From positions 16,668,001-16,732,000 of the forward strand of contig CM068582.1 in assembly GCA_035048485.1 (NCBI GenBank): DNA of 64,000 nt, read 5' to 3'. A program made the translations under genes and the position numbers. Position 1 is the first letter of the stretch. Each line of letters opens with the position of its first letter. The stretch is from Pteria penguin (Eukaryota > Mollusca > Bivalvia > Pterioida > Pteriidae). Below, piece by piece: positions 58,300 through 64,000 of the stretch. Below the pieces are notes generated by a model, which searched no databases, was not told where the DNA came from, and saw only the letters and a list, made by a program, of their open reading frames with translations.

Positions 58300-59655
58300 T
58301 AAACCATGTTTATGGTGCCCGCCACTTAATTGAATGTCGCATTATTGAATATTTCGTTTTATTGAATAAGATCCTGAAATCCAAAACCATTTTCTATCAA
58401 ATCTATTCAAAATCCACCACTTATTACACTAGAATAAAGAAGCGACTTCGTTTATTTGAATAGCGCGATTATTCTACCAAGCATACCTTTGTTAAAACTT
58501 CAATGTATCACGCCCGAGGTCATGTTATTTACTACGGTGCAGGCGACCTATCTATTAGAGATAAATGGTTTCACACCTGTCCAGGTAATCTCAAAAGAGA
58601 TTACTGTCTAGGTAACAGTTGTTGACCAAATCACACGTTAATTGTCGTATAGGCCGCGGCGGTAGGAATGAAAGGATTAATTAATTACCAACTGCCGAAG
58701 CCATGTCGTACACAAGATCATCGGAAACATCGACAAGATGACGCTGTCAGCCAACGGCATTGCGTGAAGACTGACCCTACTAGATGCCGTCCACCTACTC
58801 CGTAAGGCCTGGCGCACCGTCAAGCCAACAACCACCGCCAACTGCTTCCGAAAGGTTGGCTTTGCTTCGTCAGACGACACAAGCGAAACTGACGATGTCC
58901 GGCCGCCAGAGGATGTTGACAGCTAGACGTTCGATACCTTTATCACAAACGATGGCAACATGGAGAGCTAAGAAAATATTCGAAAGTTTCCACGAAGACG
59001 AGCCCAGACTATGCGTTGCCAGTGACGACAAGGAGGCTGAATAAACGGCACGAGTAGCGCACGGCGAACGTACAGACGCAATGACCACAATACAACGATT
59101 CCTTGTGGAAATCAAAGCGACGACTTCAACCTGTTCTATCAGATGGAAAATTGAAATTTCTCACACGCTTGAATATGCCTTTTAATTTGCCTTTATTAAA
59201 ACAAATTTTTTTTTTTAACCTGTCTTATGTCTTTGACCACCATGGTTACACGACTGAGATATATTACGTGCATTTCAATAGACGACGGTTTTATCTTTAC
59301 GGTCAATTGAGCATGTTTAATGTAGTTATTTAATAACATTTGGTCACTGTACTTAAAGAGACAGTTGCAAAATTATAGAAAATGTGGTCTGTTGAGTTTA
59401 ATGTAGCTCAAGCAAACAATAAAGGGATCTAAGAGAGGTAACTCTAGTGTATCTATATATAGATACATGTACACTGATTTCATTACAGATACGGCGAAAG
59501 TTAAACACGTATGCAATTCTTGCAAAATCTGTCGATCATCTGGTCTTTGAAACTGCATTCGTTCGTCATGCCGTGTAATTGAATATTCGTTTATTTGAAT
59601 AATAAAGTCCTGACAAATAGTTTATTCAATTAAGCGGCTTGCACTGTATTAGGCC
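58300..59655. mobile_element. Fossil pogo/Tigger-like transposon
   Basis: The left part has cgccacttaattgaatgtcg and the right end, in complement, gccgcttaattgaataaact. Both are followed by further tattgaata words, as expected of long imperfect terminal repeats. The interior is noticeably GC-richer than its surroundings (58640-59120) and encodes the transposase remnant at 58705-58926. At about 1.35 kb it is internally deleted relative to autonomous members. The outer limits are approximate. Confidence 0.6.
58705..58926 (+). pseudogene. Transposase C-terminal fragment, pogo/Tigger (DDE_1) type
   Basis: This frame reads HKIIGNIDKMTLS, a TGA stop, then RLTLLDAVHLLRKAW and TTANCFRKVGF, ending at a TAG. 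The 'LLDA..-W..V...T..NCFRK.GF' pattern is typical of the region just after the catalytic DDE domain in pogo/Tigger transposases. The internal stop and absent catalytic domain make it non-functional. Confidence 0.6.
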
Positions 59656-59907
59656 TTCAGATTTTCAGACTTTTTAACTATCGACCCTTCAGACTATTGG
59701 ACCTTTGAAATATTAGGTGGTCGCCAAACGTCCAAAGCATTAACATATAACATGCCCATCTGAGTCAACCTTTTTCAGAACTGTGCTTACCAAACTGGAT
59801 TGGCAAGATGCTACTTAAACAATATCTAATAACAAACTAATAGCATGTAAGTCTTAAAATGTTTCTTGTACTAAGTTCCAATACATGTACTCTGTTGTAA
59901 AATGTCT

Positions 59908-60148
59908 ACAGTACAGTCCGGGTGGAATTTTGAATGCCCACTGTCCACAGTGGGCAGTCCACCTGAAATTTCAGTGGGCATTAGGAGTGGACATTTACCT
60001 GAGCTATCAAGCTGTCCACTTACCTGTATGTTAATTCTAACTGACTCTTACAAGAATGTCCAATGTGTCCAGTGAACATTTTTAATGCCCACTCTAAAAT
60101 GCCCACTGTGACCCGTGGGCAAATTAAGTTCCACCCGGGCTGTACTGT
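59908..60148. mobile_element. MITE with acagtacag ends and tgcccac hairpins
   Basis: The ends acagtacagtccgggtggaa and ttccacccgggctgtactgt are inverted repeats. The subterminal regions repeat gcccactg/cagtgggc, so the element can fold into nested hairpins. It is 241 bp, between NPEPL1-like and AP-2 genes. Confidence 0.75.
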
Positions 60149-61049
60149 GCATGTTCAGAGGAAATTCTAGAAGAATAGTTGTACATAAACTATATCATAT
60201 AATGCATTTCAGAAAATTCTTTTCACAATTTTGAAATCAAATATCAATGTTGATAATTTCTAACATTCAACCTAACTTATTGTTTTACCAGTAAGCACAC
60301 CGGTGTCTGTTTTGTCGCGTCGTTCCAACTTGATCTACTTTCGTTTCGGTCAAAGTCCTCATTAAAATTAGTAGTCGGAGTCGGACTCCTGAGATGCCGG
60401 ATTCGAGGCACGTCTCCTTTATTATTTTGTTTTGAATAAAACTTGTTGAAAACATTACATCATTAAAATGATATTTTATTGTTCTTATCAATCATTTTAC
60501 AAAACTTTACCGTAATTTAATTCCATGTTTCGGTGTATTTTGTACATGAATAATACTGAAGAAATGTTTAATATAAATATGTAGATCTATTCTGTACTTA
60601 CATCGTTCTAACACACTTAGAATGTCGGAGTTTGGATAAAAACTGGCGAATTCGGATATAAGTCAATACTCCATCACACTAAGATATACCTATTTATTTC
60701 CTCTAAAATAAAATTTTCTATCCCATTTTACTCTGTTGATGTCATTCAAGATCTGACAAATCGGACATGATCTTGACATTACTAGAAAGCATAACTTGTT
60801 TAAAGTTACTAAGTCTCTTGTTCGTGTTAGACTAATACCCTGAGTAGCCTAATTATTTCGTTGAACATGTCTTGAGCATTTTAAAAAAAATCGTAACACT
60901 AAATACTTTTCAGGAGCTTTATCGATGAGTTTTACCGAGAAATAGCTGTGGCAACACATCAATGATGTACAGCGTTTACCCAGTGTGACTAACAAGCACT
61001 GTGACAATAATGTTCACTTATCGAAATGTCGGATCAACCGAGGTACAAT
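60149..61049. other. Intergenic sequence upstream of NPEPL1-like gene
   Basis: AT-rich, no coding signal. A minus-strand donor-like gatGTAAGTAC occurs near 60592-60602 and could end a 5' untranslated exon of the NPEPL1-like gene; this is weak. Confidence 0.3.
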
Positions 61050-61225
61050 CATGCGCGGATCCAGAAATTTTTGTCAGAGTGGGTCCGACCTAAAAAGGTA
61101 AGTTTCTCTCTTAGACGAGGGGGGTCCAACCCCAAAAAATGCCCAAATATTACTTTTTATTGGTAAAATTTTCGGATGCCAGGGAGAGTCCAGACCCCCG
61201 GTACCCTCCTCTGTATCCGCGCATG
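61050..61225. mobile_element. MITE with 5-bp target duplication, copy B
   Basis: The ends are catgcgcggatccag and ctgtatccgcgcatg, flanked by acaat on both sides (61045-61049 and 61226-61230). It is co-linear with copy A at 25554-25732. Confidence 0.8.
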
Positions 61226-61439
61226 ACAATCATTAAAATGCATGTCATTTTAAAGATAAAAGTGACAACGCCTCAGTCTAAACAGGGACTTATAAACAAC
61301 ATTTTAGGTCTAAAATATAAAAAAAAGTATTTTGTTTTGTTATTCACATACAGACACACACACGTACGTACATGTGTGTATTTGTGTATATTATATAAGC
61401 CCAGTTTTAACTGTCCGTCGTCCTTAGTCGACATCAATG

Positions 61440-61705
61440 AATGAAATATCTTGTATGTCGTTTTGTTACTTTTCATTTGGGACAGCATCTGCCTGATGGA
61501 TTGCATAGAAATTTATACCTTTGCAACGGGCCCTCGATCTGAAGCCATTAGGGATCTTTTATGTACCACACCCGCCGTGACATGGCACCTTTATATTTAC
61601 TGTCTCATCCGAAAGACAGAACTCCGATATGCTCATGGCGGGAGTTGAATCCGAAAAGTCTCGGTCATGAGTCAAACACCTCATTCACTCAGCCATACCA
61701 TTTTC
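61440..61705 (-). mobile_element. SINE, family A, minus orientation
   Basis: On the plus strand it shows gacagcatctgcctgatgga, agggatcttttatgtacc, actgtctcatccgaaagaca and a B box complement (gggagttgaatcc). It is co-linear, reversed, with 50170-50440. Confidence 0.75.
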
Positions 61706-61810
61706 GTATTGATAGAAATTCGTTTATAGACGTTCGTTATGGAGGAATGATCTAATGTATAATGCAAGGGGAAAAGGACAATATAACAATCACTAAGGTT
61801 CACAAAGACA

Positions 61811-61816
61811 TTTATT
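61811..61816 (-). terminator. Candidate polyadenylation signal for the AP-2 gene
   Basis: Minus-strand AATAAA lies about 615 bases after the AP-2 stop codon, at the far end of an AU-rich stretch that looks like a 3' untranslated region. Placement is by position only. Confidence 0.35.
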
Positions 61817-62429
61817 TGTTGCAATAAATATTAAATAGTATATACATCAAATTACCTCAAAACATAACTGAATTCTTCACTCATAATTAATGTTACCACA
61901 ATAAAAGATTAACTTTAGAAATATTTTGCAGTATCTATATATCTACTTATCAAAGATGTGTTTATAATGCACTTTTTCTCTCTTTCAATGACATTATGTA
62001 GAATCATTCATTGAAACAGTTGAGAAATTTTTACATGTACCTGCATTGAAATACTCGTATTTGAAAATACTATGGAAAATTATTTTTAACTCCATCTACC
62101 GCCATCTTGTCTATTTTATGTCATACATTGCAGAAAATGGAAATATAAATATTGAAAACATTTATATTAGTGTCCTTTTTGTAAAAGAAAACAGTGGCAG
62201 ACAGGGAAATTAAAATGTACATACACTGAGAGCATCTCAAAATTAAGTTAAATATACAGCACCAAATCATTGAATTTCTTTTGCATATATGTGTACAAAA
62301 ACACCAAGTTGATGGTCACAAAGCTATATTTTAAATAACTTACTATTTCTTCCGTTAAGCAAGAACTTTACATTGAAAACATAAAGAGCACAACATCTTA
62401 TCTTAATATTTCACAACATACTATAGTGT

Positions 62430-63644
62430 TTATTTATTTTTTGATTTTATATTGCCACCTACACCATGTGAATAACCTTTCTCCATCATTTTCAGCATCT
62501 CACTTAGATATGTCTGTACTGATGCAAGAGAGGCGACTATAGCTGGTGACCCAAAGCCATGTGTTATCATACTGAAACTGGTTAAGGGATTTTGTATCTC
62601 AGGTTCTAGAATGGCCCTTGGAGATGAGTTTCCGATGGCTGAACGATCCTGGTTCAGTAGGTCCATAAACTCTTTCAGTATTTGTTTTGCTGCTAATATC
62701 ATGCTTTTTCTTGCCATTTGTTCTTGTGGGTCAGAAGAGCCATAATGTCTGTTATTAAACTCGGCACACTGTTTGGCAGGAAATTCTGTTTCACATAAAT
62801 ACCCATAATCTCTTGCCAGCCGCACAGATTCTCCTTCCACTAGTGAAGTCATTAGAGTAACCTGAGATGCTTTTCTTCTCCCTGCTGGTAAACTCAGTCC
62901 AATTTTATCTAATTTTTCTCTTAAAGAACGGCCACCATTCTTCGACTTTGCTCTTCGAAGAACTCCCCCTAGCAGTGAAGCATTCAGGCATTCTGGTTGA
63001 GACAACCTCCTCTGAATTTCAGCAATGGTCACCTTGTACTTTGCCGTACTACTCAGAAGTGAAAGACGACCATCTACAAGACAAAAAACATCTGCAGGAG
63101 TTGCCTTCCCCTGAATCACCATATCCCTCTTGTTATCCTTATGTGGTATTAAAGCTTTATCCAAATTCACTTGTGGCATCTCTCTGGGAATAAAACTTTC
63201 CTGATAATGACCTTCACCCATATCGCCGTTGAAATTGGGAAGTTGTGGAGGTAATGACATCATATGCTGGGAAAGGGATTGGTCTCCATACAAATTAACT
63301 CCCCCTGGAAGGATCGCCTCAGGTTTGTGTATCCTTTCGTCCACTTTATACTCTTGAATTCTGTCAAAATTCTGCATCTGATTATAATCCTGTGGGACAA
63401 TAGTTTGTGGGTAGGCTCCCATGTGTTGTTGATACATGTCACCAGAATAAGAAATCTGATGCTGATACTCCATAGCAGGCTGTACAGGGAAGGGGGGTGG
63501 GAAGTATGGTGGCTGGAAATCAACAGGTTGCTGTGATAGTGATCCTGAGAGATATGCCCCAGTCGTTACTGGAATCATCTGGACAGAGTTATCTCCCTCT
63601 CTCCTTTCTTGGAATCCTCCTTCAAACATACTTCTTTCGTTCAT
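62430..63644 (-). CDS. TFAP2: AP-2 family transcription factor, single coding exon here
   Basis: 404 codons open from ATG to TAA without an intron. AP-2 proteins bind GC-rich sites (GCCNNNGGC type) as dimers and act in ectoderm and neural development. Residues 42-52 are [11 protein letters not shown], the family's transactivation motif, with Phe where vertebrate members have the Tyr of PPPY. The DNA-binding and helix-span-helix region begins near 184 ([16 protein letters not shown]). It includes [20 protein letters not shown] (219-238) and LPAGRRKA (252-259), continues through CETEFPAK (284-291) and HGFGSPA (362-368), and ends in a basic tail. It is almost colinear with vertebrate AP-2, whose genes split this region over several exons. 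An AG directly precedes the ATG with only a weak pyrimidine tract, so a short upstream first exon, outside or near the window edge, remains possible. The paralogue cannot be assigned. Confidence 0.92.
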   Translation of the reverse strand: MNERSMFEGGFQERREGDNSVQMIPVTTGAYLSGSLSQQPVDFQPPYFPPPFPVQPAMEYQHQISYSGDMYQQHMGAYPQTIVPQDYNQMQNFDRIQEYKVDERIHKPEAILPGGVNLYGDQSLSQHMMSLPPQLPNFNGDMGEGHYQESFIPREMPQVNLDKALIPHKDNKRDMVIQGKATPADVFCLVDGRLSLLSSTAKYKVTIAEIQRRLSQPECLNASLLGGVLRRAKSKNGGRSLREKLDKIGLSLPAGRRKASQVTLMTSLVEGESVRLARDYGYLCETEFPAKQCAEFNNRHYGSSDPQEQMARKSMILAAKQILKEFMDLLNQDRSAIGNSSPRAILEPEIQNPLTSFSMITHGFGSPAIVASLASVQTYLSEMLKMMEKGYSHGVGGNIKSKNK

Positions 63645-64000
63645 CTTCAGGAAGTTAATATTTCAATTTTTAACAAAATAAAATCCACCAAGTACAAATC
63701 TGCAGAATACCCAAGTATAATCCTTGTGAAATAAAAATCTACATCATTTTCCACAACATATATCATAAGAGTTATATTAATTTTCCAATATTGCACTTTT
63801 CACTTAAATTCAGTGCAAAAAATAAATAATTCCTTTAGAAAATTTCTTCTCTAATCTGAAATATCACACACTATATCAAGTCACTACAGCTAGAAGACAA
63901 ATCTAGTTTTAGTGTGAATTTGCCCAAGGCCAGGTACATATACATACAATGTAGATTGGTACTCAGTGTTAAAATAAAGAAGTACTCTAATCTTCTTACT
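63645..64000. other. Upstream flank or intron of the AP-2 gene
   Basis: AT-rich, with no coding signal or recognisable repeat. It is either the 5' untranslated/promoter region or the intron before the large coding exon. Confidence 0.4.

Noticed and set aside
58784..59044. 86-codon plus-strand frame in the GC-rich island
   Set aside because: A different frame of the same island carries the pogo-type transposase motifs, so this one is a shadow frame.

Overview
This is an AT-rich, intron-rich animal nuclear DNA window, most likely from a bivalve mollusc. The four genes I can read have the exon-intron structure and protein similarity expected of a metazoan. The intergenic and intronic DNA is packed with tRNA-headed SINEs, miniature inverted-repeat elements and 'AAGGTCA'-rich repeats of the kind common in molluscs. 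The phylum assignment is inference from repeat style; nothing here names a species.

Layout. (1) 1-3.5 kb: no gene seen. A 141-bp exon-like open segment (3521-3661, minus) is unexplained. (2) 4.1-24.7 kb, minus: a nine-exon purple acid phosphatase (ACP7-like) with signal peptide, all metal-ligand motifs and an added C-terminal transmembrane segment. Its introns hold a 48-bp minisatellite, several hairpin/MITE elements and a palindrome interrupted by a SINE. (3) 24.7-33 kb: divergent intergenic region dominated by a 70-bp satellite array (26976-29620, about 38 copies). (4) 33.1-41.2 kb, plus: an eight-exon malonyl-CoA synthetase (ACSF3-like). (5) 43.5-56.9 kb, minus: a 12-exon M17 leucyl aminopeptidase (NPEPL1-like), convergent with ACSF3. 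(6) 56.9-62.4 kb: SINEs, MITEs and a fossil pogo/Tigger transposon. (7) 62.4-63.6 kb, minus: an AP-2 transcription factor whose readable coding region (404 codons) lies in one exon.

Every exon junction of the three spliced genes was checked for GT/AG borders and phase. The three models sum to 574, 622 and 525 amino acids with no frame break. The genes do not form a pathway: a secretory or surface phosphatase, a mitochondrial acyl-CoA synthetase, a cytosolic peptidase and a developmental transcription factor. The most distinctive content is the mobile DNA. It includes two tiny hairpin elements with perfect 9-bp target duplications, a three-copy MITE group with 5-bp duplications, MITE ends lying 8-16 bp from splice donors, and an inverted MITE pair bracketing two phase-0 NPEPL1 exons.
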